Positions 17,098 to 25,969 of a stretch of DNA of 64,000 nucleotides are shown here, piece after piece. A program made the position numbers and the translations under genes. Within the stretch, counting starts at the first letter, position 1, and the number at the start of each line of letters is the position of its first letter. This DNA comes from DYJK01 sp040755055 (lineage in GTDB: Bacteria; Bacteroidota; Ignavibacteria; Ignavibacteriales; Melioribacteraceae): NCBI GenBank assembly GCA_040755055.1, contig JBFMBS010000011.1, positions 1 through 64,000 of the forward strand, read 5' to 3'. The notes under the pieces were generated by a model that saw nothing but the letters and a program-made list of their open reading frames with translations, did not search any database and had not been told where the DNA came from.

Positions 17098-18882
17098 ATG
17101 GACACTAAAAAAATACTCTTTGGTTGTTCAATAATTCTTCTTTTGACTATTAGCGGTCTAACACATTCCCAGCAATTCGAGGCAATCAAAAAGATCAACG
17201 GAGCAGATATTTTTATTAGGACTGCCGGCAGCGGTGAACCACTCGTAATTGTTCACGGCGGTCCCGGGCTTGGGCACGATTACTTATACGACTCATTCAA
17301 CCAATTATCCGATCGGTACAAACTTATTTTTTACGATCAGCGCGGATGCGGAAAATCGGAAGAATTTAAGGAAGAAAAACCCGTTACAATCGATACGATG
17401 GTAGAAGACTTAGAGGCGATACGGGAAGAATTCAATATTGATAAAATGAATCTCGTCGGTCAGTCGTGGGGTGCAACAATAGCGCTCAACTATATTTTTA
17501 AGTACCCGGGAAAAGTAAAAAATCTCATATTACTCGAACCGGCACCGGGAAGCAGTGAGTACATCCAGCAGATACAACAGACAATAATGAAGCGGCTTTC
17601 TAAAGATGAAATGGAACGACTTACCCAAATCGCCCGGTCGCCGGAATTTAAAACCAACCCCGAAGTTTTCAAAGAATTTATGAGCATACGAATGAATACC
17701 TATTTTTTTGATTCTTCGGCCGCCAAAAAGAAAAAATTCGATTACTTCGATAACGACCGTGTAAAAAAATTCTTTTCAAGTTCTGCAAACTTTGGACCCT
17801 ATCTTATCAGTTTTAATCTGTATGAAAAAATGAAAACCATTAACTGTCCCACTTTGATTATTCACGGTGATTATGATGTTATTCCAAATGAATCTATTGA
17901 GCGGATGGGAAAAGAAATAAAAGGTTCAGAGGTTCATATCGTTAAAGACTGCGGACATTTTGTTCACATAGAAAAACCCGATATCTATTTTAACACGATT
18001 CACGCTTTTCTCGAATTATATAACAATAAATCACCCAAACAAAACTTGCACGGGAAATACCTCGGAGAAGAACTCCCCGGTGGTAAGCCAATTCTTTTTG
18101 CAAGTGGAGTAGTATCGACTTCTTTCTTTGAACACAGTTCTCCTGAATTTTCAAACGACGGCAATGAAGTTTTCTGGACAGTAATTCCCGGTGCACCGGG
18201 AAGCGAAGCGATTGTAAAATATTCAAAACAAGAAAACGGTACGTGGTCTTCTCCACAAACAATAAATTTCCTCGGCGGCATTGATGACATGTACCCGACA
18301 TTTTCGTTCGATGATTCAAAAATTTATTTCTCGTCCTCTAAAACCAACCCGGCGGACTCAACCAAAAAAGAGCGAGGCATTTGGTTTGTTGAAAAAAATA
18401 ATAACGGTTATTCGCCGGCACAATATATCGGTTTCGATTCACTTGATGCTTACGGTTTAACGGTAGCCAAAAGCGGCAATATCTACTTCATGGCTCAAAA
18501 TGCCGGTGCAGCCGGTAAGTATGATCTCTACTTTTCAGATTTTAGCAGCGGTAAGTATGGCAAACCGGTTAAATTGCCTGAACAAATAAACACAGAATAT
18601 TACGAAGATAATCCTTGTCTCGCTGACGATGAAAGCTGGATGATTTTTGAATCAAACAGACCCGGCGGATTCGGAAGCACGGATTTTTACATTTCATTTA
18701 ACAAGAACGGTAAGTGGGGCGTGCCGAAAAACCTGGGGGATAAAATCAATACAAACAACGCGGAGAGATTTGCAAAATTCTCGCGTGATAAAAAATATTT
18801 TTTCTTCGGCAGCAACAAATACCGTGGCTTTGATATTTACTGGATAAATGCCGAGGTAATAAAGGAAGCGGCAGACATATAA
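17098..18882 (+). CDS. Alpha/beta hydrolase fused to a PD40 beta-propeller
   Basis: A 594-residue exported protein with two domains. Residues 1-25 form a signal peptide. Residues about 30-300 are a proline-iminopeptidase-like alpha/beta hydrolase: HGGPG at 53-57, FYDQRGCGKS, nucleophile S123 in LVGQSWGAT, acid in HGDYDVIP and histidine in DCGHFVHIEKPD. From about residue 330 to the end is a WD40-like PD40 propeller with repeated FSxDxxxxxFxS blades (SPEFSNDGNEVFW, PTFSFDDSKIYFSS, AKFSRDKKYFFFG). Fusion of a hydrolase to a C-terminal PD40 domain is the reverse of the S9 peptidase order. A stand-alone homologue of the C-terminal part lies at 62598-63554. Confidence 0.9.
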   Translation: MDTKKILFGCSIILLLTISGLTHSQQFEAIKKINGADIFIRTAGSGEPLVIVHGGPGLGHDYLYDSFNQLSDRYKLIFYDQRGCGKSEEFKEEKPVTIDTMVEDLEAIREEFNIDKMNLVGQSWGATIALNYIFKYPGKVKNLILLEPAPGSSEYIQQIQQTIMKRLSKDEMERLTQIARSPEFKTNPEVFKEFMSIRMNTYFFDSSAAKKKKFDYFDNDRVKKFFSSSANFGPYLISFNLYEKMKTINCPTLIIHGDYDVIPNESIERMGKEIKGSEVHIVKDCGHFVHIEKPDIYFNTIHAFLELYNNKSPKQNLHGKYLGEELPGGKPILFASGVVSTSFFEHSSPEFSNDGNEVFWTVIPGAPGSEAIVKYSKQENGTWSSPQTINFLGGIDDMYPTFSFDDSKIYFSSSKTNPADSTKKERGIWFVEKNNNGYSPAQYIGFDSLDAYGLTVAKSGNIYFMAQNAGAAGKYDLYFSDFSSGKYGKPVKLPEQINTEYYEDNPCLADDESWMIFESNRPGGFGSTDFYISFNKNGKWGVPKNLGDKINTNNAERFAKFSRDKKYFFFGSNKYRGFDIYWINAEVIKEAADI

Positions 18883-18892
18883 GCCGCTTTTT
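18865..18892 (+). terminator. Intrinsic terminator overlapping a stop codon
   Basis: AAGCGGC at 18866-18872 pairs with GCCGCTT at 18883-18889 and runs into a T tract (18888-18892). The TAA stop of the hydrolase-PD40 gene (18880-18882) lies in the loop. It ends the plus-strand transcript just before the convergent lipoprotein gene. Confidence 0.7.
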
Positions 18893-18902
18893 CGGAAACC
18901 AT

Positions 18903-20150
18903 TCATCTAAGAGAAAAGTATTTGTTCAGTCTTATCGTTTCAAACCATTCGATTGCGCCGAGTATACTGGGTAAAACAGAACTGCCGTGGGTGCCTCCCG
19001 GTATAGTTACCAGATCGATATTACCGCCATGTGATAAGAAATAATTTTTTGCAACTACAGAATTTTCATACGGCACATATTCGTCTGCATCACCATGATA
19101 AAACCTAATAGGTGTTGATGGAACCCAATTCAATAAACTGTTTTCCCTGAATGCCTGGGTAACGGTTGTCTCTGTTCCGTTCAAATAAGAACTAATAAAA
19201 TTCTGTTTAAATAGTTGAGACAAATCAGTTGTGAGCTGCGAGTTTATTTGGTCGGTAGTTTTCGTTCCATCAAAAAGCGAAGGTAAATTTTCTGCATAGG
19301 GGGAATTGAAAAAGTCACTCAATCGATTCCAACCATAAATCTCGTTGTATGCAACAAGAAAATATGCAAGATAAGAGGGCTGGTTGTATGTCCCACTCTG
19401 AATAATCGTCTTCGCGGTTAAATTTAAATCGTATGCACCGGCCATTGGTGCGCATGCTGCAACAGTTATCTCATTTGAATAATTTTGTTCTATCTCTTTG
19501 AGTGCTGCAAGCGTAACAAATCCGCCTTCGGAATAGCCGGCAAGAAAAATTTGTCCGTTTAATACGATGTTATTTTTCCGTGCAAACTCCCTTCCGGCTC
19601 TTATAAAATCAATTACCGGTTCTGCAGATGATTTTTGATGATGATACGGATGAACAATTCCCGATTCTCCTAATCCTAAATAATCCGGTACCAGCGTGAA
19701 ATAGCCGAGCGATGCGGAAGCCAATCCTTCCGGCGCATAAAACGGACTCACGGAACCAACCCGGTCCCTTTTGGTTTGCGTCCCGTGATGGATACTTGCA
19801 ACAGAAAGAGTATCTTTTCCTTTCGGCAAAAAGAGAGCGCCGGATGCTTCAACTATATTCCCATTATAATCTTTTGTTAAATAAACTGCTTTATAAATTT
19901 CTACATCATAAAGAGCATCAAGATATACCGGCTGTGTAGATGTAAGAGAATTCAAAAACTGTTCAATCAGCTCGGCGGAGAACTCGTTGGTTTTCTCAAA
20001 TTTTAATAACGCGCCTCGTGAACGCAAGATCGGGTCGGGCTCAACCGGCAAATCACTTTCGCTACGGCACGATATTAAAACAAGAAAAAATATCGGTAAG
20101 AGAAAAATCCGTTTTAATAATTTGATATGTAAGAAAACTCTTTGAAACAT
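18903..20150 (-). CDS. Lipoprotein alpha/beta hydrolase
   Basis: A secreted esterase/lipase-like hydrolase. I place the start at 20150 (MFQRVFLHIK) because this gives a compact lipoprotein signal peptide with lipobox VLISC and avoids overlapping the SDR gene upstream; the open frame extends to 20204. The catalytic nucleophile is the serine in AGYSEGGF. DADEY (in HGDADEYVPYENS) offers the acid and the histidine is in GGTHGSS near the C-terminus. This matches the secretory lipase/prolyl-oligopeptidase-like group of about 400 residues. It follows the SDR gene with 26 bp between and is probably co-transcribed with it. Confidence 0.87.
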   Translation of the reverse strand: MFQRVFLHIKLLKRIFLLPIFFLVLISCRSESDLPVEPDPILRSRGALLKFEKTNEFSAELIEQFLNSLTSTQPVYLDALYDVEIYKAVYLTKDYNGNIVEASGALFLPKGKDTLSVASIHHGTQTKRDRVGSVSPFYAPEGLASASLGYFTLVPDYLGLGESGIVHPYHHQKSSAEPVIDFIRAGREFARKNNIVLNGQIFLAGYSEGGFVTLAALKEIEQNYSNEITVAACAPMAGAYDLNLTAKTIIQSGTYNQPSYLAYFLVAYNEIYGWNRLSDFFNSPYAENLPSLFDGTKTTDQINSQLTTDLSQLFKQNFISSYLNGTETTVTQAFRENSLLNWVPSTPIRFYHGDADEYVPYENSVVAKNYFLSHGGNIDLVTIPGGTHGSSVLPSILGAIEWFETIRLNKYFSLR

Positions 20151-20176
20151 ATTAATCCATACTGAAAATTTATAGA

Positions 20177-20932
20177 TCAAAGTTTGGATCTTGATACCAG
20201 CCATTCGTACAATCTACCGGGAACAGATCCAATTAACCTTGTTAACAACACCATCTGCCAGGGAAATTGAATCATTCTTTTTTCACTCTTAATTCCATTT
20301 AAAATTATTTCCGCAGCAGACTCCGCATTCATCATAAAAGGCATTGGATATTTATTCTGAGAATTAATCGGCGTATCAACAAACCCGGGACGTATTGTAA
20401 TAACTTTAATTCCGTACGGTTTTAAATCCAGACTCAATCCCTCAAGATAATTGGTTAAAGCTGCTTTGCTGGAACTGTAAAATCCGCTTTTTGAATAACC
20501 GCGGTTATCGGCAAGCGAGGAAATACCGGCAATAACTCCCTCCTTCTTCTTCAAGAGGTAAGGAAGAATTTGCTCTACCCAATAAATTACACCGTATAAA
20601 TTAGTCCCAAAAGTTTTTTCCGCATACATAGAATTATATTTTTCCACATCCATATGAAAACCAACACCGGCATTTAAAATTGCAATATCAATACCGCCGA
20701 ATCTTTCCACTATCTCTTTATTCGTCTTTGTTACTTCTTCTTTATTGCTTACATCACATTTGATTATCAACGGCTGATGAGCCGTAAATTGCTGTTTGTA
20801 TTGTTCAATCAACTCTGTACGCCGTGCTACAAGCACAAGTTTACAATTTTCTTTTGATAAAGAAAGTGCTAAAGCTTTTCCTATCCCGGTAGAAGCCCCG
20901 GTTATTAGAATTACTTTACCGGTAAAATCCAT
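20177..20932 (-). CDS. Short-chain dehydrogenase/reductase
   Basis: A 251-residue NAD(P)-dependent oxidoreductase of the classical SDR family. Visible: TGASTGIG (11-18) cofactor motif, the CDVSN acidic turn, NAG in ILNAGVGFH, a catalytic serine in GISSLAD and the YxxxK pair in FYSSSKAAL. A PG motif (RPGFVDTP) follows. The C-terminus is hydrophobic and basic, as in DHRS7-like and membrane-associated SDRs. The arginine-rich loop VARRTE suggests NADP. Substrate unknown. A TAnnTTTG box lies 27 bp upstream of the start. Confidence 0.92.
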   Translation of the reverse strand: MDFTGKVILITGASTGIGKALALSLSKENCKLVLVARRTELIEQYKQQFTAHQPLIIKCDVSNKEEVTKTNKEIVERFGGIDIAILNAGVGFHMDVEKYNSMYAEKTFGTNLYGVIYWVEQILPYLLKKKEGVIAGISSLADNRGYSKSGFYSSSKAALTNYLEGLSLDLKPYGIKVITIRPGFVDTPINSQNKYPMPFMMNAESAAEIILNGIKSEKRMIQFPWQMVLLTRLIGSVPGRLYEWLVSRSKL

Positions 20933-20958
20933 AGAAAAAATTTCCCAAAATTGACACT

Positions 20959-20966
20959 CAAAGATA
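20959..20966 (-). promoter_or_regulatory. Candidate -7 box (TATCTTTG) for the SDR gene
   Basis: On the minus strand the sequence reads TATCTTTG, matching the Bacteroidota-type TAnnTTTG promoter element, 27 bp upstream of the SDR start. A matching TTTG -33 box at the usual 19-21 bp spacing is not evident, so this is tentative. Confidence 0.45.
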
Positions 20967-21040
20967 ATTACATTTTAGAATAGATTGTTTTACCACCAAA
21001 CTGAAACAAGCCAAACTTTTTTTTAATAACTCAAAAAGCT

Positions 21041-21048
21041 TATCTTTG
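21041..21048 (+). promoter_or_regulatory. Candidate -7 box (TATCTTTG) for the DUF3109-rpoN operon
   Basis: TATCTTTG lies 21 bp before the ATG at 21070. It matches the Bacteroidota TAnnTTTG element. Its position makes the TTG at 21046 an unlikely translation start and supports starting the DUF3109 protein at 21070. Confidence 0.5.
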
Positions 21049-21069
21049 TCAAAAATTATTCCAAGTTTT

Positions 21070-21633
21070 ATGCATCAAGAATTCGTCGAAATAGATAATA
21101 TTTTGGTCAACACGGAAATATTCGATACCAACTTCACGTGCGATCTTGCCAAATGCAAAGGTGCTTGCTGTACTATGGAAAGCGAGTTCGGTGCACCAAT
21201 AACAAAAGAAGAAATCGAAAAATTAGAAACTATTCTTCCTATTGTGAAAAAATATTTACCCGATAACCATGTTAAAGAAATAGAAAAATCCGGGTTCTGG
21301 ATGGAGAAGTTTGGTGAGCTGATGACGAGAAGCGTTAACAACCGGGCATGTGTTTTCGTAACTTACGAAGGTGATATCGCCAAATGCGGAATAGAAAAAG
21401 CATTCCGGGATGGAAAAGTCGATTTCATAAAACCTATTTCTTGTCATTTGTTCCCTATAAGAATTTCAAATTTTGGCGGACCGGTAGTAAGATTCGAAAA
21501 ATATTCAGAATGCCAGCCGGCACACGTGAAAGGCGACCTTACAAAAATTAAGGTAATCGATTTCTGCCGCGATGCATTAGAACGGCAATACGGAAAAGAG
21601 TGGTTTGAAAAAACCAAGGAGGCAGTAGGTTAG
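21070..21633 (+). CDS. DUF3109 family cysteine-rich protein
   Basis: A 187-residue cytoplasmic protein of the DUF3109 family. The start at 21070 (MHQEFVEIDN) is chosen because the longer frame begins with a TTG inside a promoter-like box. The N-terminal cysteine cluster CDLAKCKGACC is the family hallmark, with further cysteines in NRACVFV, AKCGIEK, ISCHLFPIRI and YSECQPAH, and FCRDALERQYG at the end. The pattern suggests metal or Fe-S binding, related to YkgJ-type CxxxCxxCC proteins. The molecular function is not known. It begins the operon with rpoN, only 4 bp upstream of it. Confidence 0.88.
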   Translation: MHQEFVEIDNILVNTEIFDTNFTCDLAKCKGACCTMESEFGAPITKEEIEKLETILPIVKKYLPDNHVKEIEKSGFWMEKFGELMTRSVNNRACVFVTYEGDIAKCGIEKAFRDGKVDFIKPISCHLFPIRISNFGGPVVRFEKYSECQPAHVKGDLTKIKVIDFCRDALERQYGKEWFEKTKEAVG

Positions 21634-21637
21634 CAGT

Positions 21638-23113
21638 ATGTTGTCTTTACAGCAAAGATTAGCTCTTCAACAAAAACTTTCACCGCAGCAAATTCAATAT
21701 CAAAAGCTGCTACAGTTAAATACGCTCGCTCTCGAACAAAGAATTAAGACCGAGCTTGAACTTAATCCTATTCTTGAGGAAACCCTTGAAGAAGAATTAA
21801 CATTAGAACAGTTGGAAGAAAATCCGGAAGAACAAGATGAGACTCCGGAAAGCGATGATGAAGATGAAAAATACGATAGTAAAGATGACGAATTTGATTT
21901 GGAAGATTTTATGAACGAAGCCGAATTCGAAAGTGAATTCGAGAGATTAAACAGAAGTCGTGATGAAGAAAAAATTCATCCCATTGCACCGCAAAAAAAA
22001 TCTTTGCGCGATAGCTTGATGGACCAGCTGCACATGCTCGATCTTACGGAAACTGAAACTGTCTTGGGCGAAAATATAATCGGGATGCTTAATAAAGACG
22101 GGTACTTCAAAGGCGATCTCGAAAAACTAATTAACGAGTTGCAAATATTTGAACATCTCGAAGTAACAATGGAAAACGGCGAAAAAGTTTTGAAACAAAT
22201 TCAAACATTGGAGCCGGTCGGTATCGGGTCGCGGACACTTCAAGAATGTCTGCTTGTACAAATCAGAAACTCATCATACGATCCCTATTATTCGTTCTTG
22301 GCAGAAAAAATCTTATCGGAACACTGGGAAGATTTTGCGAATAAACGATACGATGCCATACAAAAAAGTATGGACCTTTCGAAGGAGACTTTGAAATCGA
22401 CACTTGACATAATTCAAAAACTCAATCCTAAGCCCGGTGAAGGAAATATTGACTCCGAGGAAATGAACCAGATTACACCGGATTTTTTAATCGAAAAGAT
22501 TGAAGATAATTATATTGTTACGCTCAACGATAGAAGCGTTCCATCGGTTACCATCAGCAAAACTTATCTTGAAATGATTGATACCAACAAGCGGAAAAGA
22601 AAAATTTCCGATCGCGAAAAAGAAACTCACAAATTTTTACGAGAAAAGTTTGAGTCCGCAAAATGGTTCATCGCCTCGCTCCAACAGCGCCGGCATACGC
22701 TCATGAAAATAATGCAAACGATTCTTGAGAAGCAGTATGAATTCTTTGAAAACGGTCCCCGCTTTCTGAAACCGATGATCTATAAAGATATTGCCGATGA
22801 AATCGGGATGGATATTTCAACAATAAGCCGCGTAGTAAACGGAAAGTATGTCCAATCTCCGCAAGGCATTCATGAATTAAAATATTTTTTCAGCGAAGGT
22901 TTATCTACCGACAGCGGTGATGAAATTTCCAACAAGCACATCAAAGAACTGATAAAAGAGATCTGCGATAACGAACCGAAAGACAATCCGCACAGCGATG
23001 ATAAAATTGCGAGCATACTCCAAGACAAGGGAATACATATAGCAAGACGCACAGTCGCAAAATACCGTGAATCGCTGATGATACCGGTGGCACGTCTTCG
23101 AAAGAAATTATGA
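21638..23113 (+). CDS. rpoN: RNA polymerase sigma-54 factor
   Basis: Sigma-54 directs RNA polymerase to -24/-12 promoters and needs AAA+ activators. All regions are present in the 491 residues: region I is glutamine/leucine-rich (LSLQQRLALQQKLSPQQIQ) and ends with ELELNPILEE, region II is strongly acidic (about 45-95), then come the core-binding domain, the helix-turn-helix (DIADEIGMDISTISRVVNGK) and the RpoN box ARRTVAKYRE near the C-terminus. It lies 4 bp after the DUF3109 gene and overlaps the next gene by 4 bp. No sigma-54 activator is encoded in this window. Confidence 0.98.
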   Translation: MLSLQQRLALQQKLSPQQIQYQKLLQLNTLALEQRIKTELELNPILEETLEEELTLEQLEENPEEQDETPESDDEDEKYDSKDDEFDLEDFMNEAEFESEFERLNRSRDEEKIHPIAPQKKSLRDSLMDQLHMLDLTETETVLGENIIGMLNKDGYFKGDLEKLINELQIFEHLEVTMENGEKVLKQIQTLEPVGIGSRTLQECLLVQIRNSSYDPYYSFLAEKILSEHWEDFANKRYDAIQKSMDLSKETLKSTLDIIQKLNPKPGEGNIDSEEMNQITPDFLIEKIEDNYIVTLNDRSVPSVTISKTYLEMIDTNKRKRKISDREKETHKFLREKFESAKWFIASLQQRRHTLMKIMQTILEKQYEFFENGPRFLKPMIYKDIADEIGMDISTISRVVNGKYVQSPQGIHELKYFFSEGLSTDSGDEISNKHIKELIKEICDNEPKDNPHSDDKIASILQDKGIHIARRTVAKYRESLMIPVARLRKKL

Positions 23114-23799
23114 TTATCCTTGAGGTTATAATTATTGTTATTCTTTTTGCTTTATTTGCTTATTCACACACCTGGCTTGCTTCAAATAAAATTAAAAGAA
23201 CGATTGCAGAAAAAATAGGCGGCAAAATTGCTTTTTACCGTTTGTTCTATAACATGTCTTCAATTTTGTTTTTTGCTTTCTTCTATATTCTTTCTCCCAA
23301 ACCGGACATAGTTGTTTACGACTTACATTATCCTTACGATATTATTACATTTGCACTCCAAGTTCTTTCAATTATTGGACTCGTCCGGTCGATAAGAATA
23401 GTTGACATAAAAGAATTTATCGGTATTTCACAAATTACCAGATATAATAACAACAATTATAATGTAAACGATCTTGACGAGAGACAAACACTTAATATTG
23501 TAGGTATGTATAAAATTGTGAGACACCCGGTTTATCTATTTACAATTTTATTCTTGGGATTACGACCGACTATGACTCTGTTTTATTTGGTATCGTTTAT
23601 ATGTATAGTTATCTACTTTTATGTCGGATCAGTTTATGAGGAAAAAAAGCTGGTAGAAAAATTCGGAGATGAGTACAAAGAATATCAAAAGAATGTGCCG
23701 AGAATAATACCGGGGGTAAGAGGTACAATCCGCCACGGCGGAACAAATAACAAGTTAGGCACGAAGTACGAAAGACGAGATACGAATAATAATTTTTGA
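23110..23799 (+). CDS. Isoprenylcysteine methyltransferase-like membrane protein
   Basis: A 229-residue integral membrane protein with four to five hydrophobic segments. The C-terminal signature IVRHPVYLFTILFLG, then YEEKKLVEKFGDEYKEYQ and VPRIIPG, is that of the ICMT/PEMT/NnrU superfamily of SAM-dependent membrane methyltransferases. The substrate is unknown; bacterial members rarely act on prenylcysteine. The last 25 residues are polar and basic (GGTNNKLGTKYERRD) and lie beyond the family core. The start overlaps the rpoN stop by 4 bp, so the two are translationally coupled. Confidence 0.82.
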   Translation: MIILEVIIIVILFALFAYSHTWLASNKIKRTIAEKIGGKIAFYRLFYNMSSILFFAFFYILSPKPDIVVYDLHYPYDIITFALQVLSIIGLVRSIRIVDIKEFIGISQITRYNNNNYNVNDLDERQTLNIVGMYKIVRHPVYLFTILFLGLRPTMTLFYLVSFICIVIYFYVGSVYEEKKLVEKFGDEYKEYQKNVPRIIPGVRGTIRHGGTNNKLGTKYERRDTNNNF

Positions 23800-23911
23800 T
23801 TTATAATCTGCCTTCGGCGGAACAATTTAGAAATTTAGGACTACAAACACGGAACCCGAAACCATAAATTCAGTGTTCAATTGTGATTTGGAATTTTAAA
23901 GTGGGGTTTAA

Positions 23912-24448
23912 ATGAAAATTAGATCAACAACAATAATCGGATTAATCAAAGACGGGCAAGCAGCGATCGGCGGAGACGGACAAGTTACACTCGGCAACAC
24001 CGTAATGAAACACAATTCGATGAAAATACGAAAGTTGATGAATGGAAAAGTTTTAACCGGATTCGCCGGATCAACGGCAGATGCTTTTACACTGCTTCAG
24101 CGTTTCGAAGAAAAACTCGAACAATACCGCGGCAATGTGGAGCGTGCTGTTGTTGAACTTGCAAAGGATTGGCGCACGGATAAATATTTACGACGCCTCG
24201 AAGCAATGCTTGCAATAATTTCCGACGAAAAAGCTTTTATTGTTTCCGGTACCGGCGATGTTATTGAACCGGAAGATAATATAGTTGCTATCGGCAGCGG
24301 CGGAATGTTCGCTCTTGCCGCTGCAAAGATGTTAAAAAAATACAGCAACCTTTCGGCAAAGGAAATTGTAGAAGAGTCGCTAAAGACAGCGGCAGATATC
24401 TGCATTTACACAAATGATAAAATTACTGTTGAGGTTATCGGTAAATGA
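23912..24448 (+). CDS. hslV: ATP-dependent protease proteolytic subunit HslV
   Basis: Peptidase subunit of the HslVU (ClpQY) protease, a proteasome-like dodecamer that degrades unfolded and regulatory proteins in the cytoplasm. It is a threonine protease: the mature N-terminus should be T6 after removal of MKIRS, in the motif RSTTIIG. Conserved segments GDGQVTLGNTVMK, GFAGSTADAFTL, ELAKDWRTDK, IGSGGMFALAAA and DICIYTND are all present. The 178-residue length is typical. Its stop overlaps the hslU start by 4 bp. Confidence 0.98.
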   Translation: MKIRSTTIIGLIKDGQAAIGGDGQVTLGNTVMKHNSMKIRKLMNGKVLTGFAGSTADAFTLLQRFEEKLEQYRGNVERAVVELAKDWRTDKYLRRLEAMLAIISDEKAFIVSGTGDVIEPEDNIVAIGSGGMFALAAAKMLKKYSNLSAKEIVEESLKTAADICIYTNDKITVEVIGK

Positions 24449-25821
24449 AAAAGAACAATAGCATAGACATAATGAAAAATCTTACTCCTACACAAATTGT
24501 AAAAGAGCTCGATAAATTTATAATCGGTCAAGATGATGCAAAGCGTGCTGTTGCAATTGCTTTACGCAACAGATGGCGCAGACAAAAAGTTGAAGAGGGC
24601 ATCAAAGAAGAAATAATGCCGAACAATATTATTCTTATCGGTCCTACCGGTGTTGGTAAAACAGAAATAGCACGGCGGTTAGCAAAGCTTTCCGGCGCTC
24701 CGTTCGTAAAAGTCGAAGCTTCTAAATACACGGAGGTTGGCTACGTTGGTCGTGATGTTGAATCAATGATACGGGATCTTGCCGAAATTGCCGTGAGCAT
24801 GGTTCGTTCCGAAAAAACTTCTGCTGTTCAAGAAAAAGCTTCTCGTATGGCTGAAGAAAAAATATTGGACCAGTTAATTCCCCCGGTAAAAAAATCTTCT
24901 ACCGCTGCCGACGAGAACGGGGAAAGTGAAGAAATTCAAAATGAGAAGACGCGCGAATGGATGAGAGAGAAATTACGCAAAGGCGAAATGGATGACCGGA
25001 TGATCGAGTTCGATGTTACTACGCCGGCATTCGGCATGCAAGTACTGGGTCCAATGGGTATGGACGACATGACAATGAATCTTCAGGAAATGTTCAGCAG
25101 TATGATTCCGAAGAAAAAGAAAAAAAGAAAGACCGCAATACGCGAAGCGCGGAGAATTCTTGAGCAAGAAGAAGCCGATAAATTAATCGACATGGAAGCC
25201 GTGCAGAAAGAAGCTGTTCAAAGAGTCCAGGAAGCCGGCATTGTCTTTATAGATGAAATAGATAAAATTGCCGGCACTAAAAGTCAGCAAGGTCCGGATG
25301 TTTCGCGCGAAGGTGTTCAACGAGATCTTCTTCCAATTGTAGAAGGTTCAACCGTGAATACAAAATACGGACCGGTCAAAACTGATCATATTTTGTTTAT
25401 TGCTTCCGGTGCGTTCCATGTTTCAAAGCCTTCCGATTTGATTCCCGAACTTCAAGGAAGATTTCCAATTCGTGTTGAATTAAAAAGTCTGACGGAAGAA
25501 GACTTTATTAAAATACTCACACTTCCGGAAAATGCTCTGCTCAAACAGTACGCAGCACTTCTTCAAACAGAAGGTGTTGCTGTAAAATTTAGAGACGACG
25601 GAATCAAAGAAGTAGCAAAGACCGCAGCCGATGTAAACGAGCAAGTTGAAAATATCGGCGCGAGAAGACTTCACACAATTTTAACAACTCTGCTCGAAGA
25701 TATTCTTTTTGATGTGCCGGATAAAATGCCTTCGGAAGAAGTTGAAATCGGCGGCGAGATGGTTCGCCAAAAACTCGATAAGATTGTGAAGAACCGCGAT
25801 TTGAGCAAGTACATTCTTTAA
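24445..25821 (+). CDS. hslU: ATP-dependent protease ATPase subunit HslU
   Basis: AAA+ unfoldase that feeds substrates to HslV. Seen in order: N-terminal LTPTQIVKELDKFIIGQDDAK, Walker A GPTGVGKT (66-73), pore loop GYVG (99-102), the inserted I-domain (about 110-245) with its charged helices, Walker B VFIDEIDKIAG, the GAFHVSKPSDLIPELQGR sensor/arginine region and the C-terminal DLSKYIL that docks into HslV. The 458-residue length is normal. It is the second gene of the hslVU operon and is followed at once by a strong hairpin. Confidence 0.98.
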   Translation: MKKNNSIDIMKNLTPTQIVKELDKFIIGQDDAKRAVAIALRNRWRRQKVEEGIKEEIMPNNIILIGPTGVGKTEIARRLAKLSGAPFVKVEASKYTEVGYVGRDVESMIRDLAEIAVSMVRSEKTSAVQEKASRMAEEKILDQLIPPVKKSSTAADENGESEEIQNEKTREWMREKLRKGEMDDRMIEFDVTTPAFGMQVLGPMGMDDMTMNLQEMFSSMIPKKKKKRKTAIREARRILEQEEADKLIDMEAVQKEAVQRVQEAGIVFIDEIDKIAGTKSQQGPDVSREGVQRDLLPIVEGSTVNTKYGPVKTDHILFIASGAFHVSKPSDLIPELQGRFPIRVELKSLTEEDFIKILTLPENALLKQYAALLQTEGVAVKFRDDGIKEVAKTAADVNEQVENIGARRLHTILTTLLEDILFDVPDKMPSEEVEIGGEMVRQKLDKIVKNRDLSKYIL

Positions 25822-25823
25822 CA

Positions 25824-25867
25824 CTCTGTGCCTCTGTGGTGAAAAAGAAAACCACGGAGGCACAGAG
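25824..25867 (+). terminator. Hairpin after hslU
   Basis: CTCTGTGCCTCTGTGGT (25824-25840) pairs with ACCACGGAGGCACAGAG (25851-25867) across a 10-bp loop, with one G-T wobble in 17 pairs. It starts 3 bp after the hslU stop. There is no T tract, so it may be a palindromic repeat that also works as a transcript end or stabiliser rather than a classical intrinsic terminator. Confidence 0.6.
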
Positions 25868-25969
25868 CTTACCTTTTTAGCACATTTGCACGTTCCAACC
25901 AATTGGATTGAACGACAAACCGCTTCCTTTGGAATAATTTTGCCAGCCAAAAAAATTTCAGAGGAGTAA

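Noticed and set aside
20151..20204. 18-codon N-terminal extension of the lipoprotein hydrolase
   Set aside because: It overlaps the SDR gene and weakens the lipoprotein signal; the ATG at 20150 gives a compact signal peptide.
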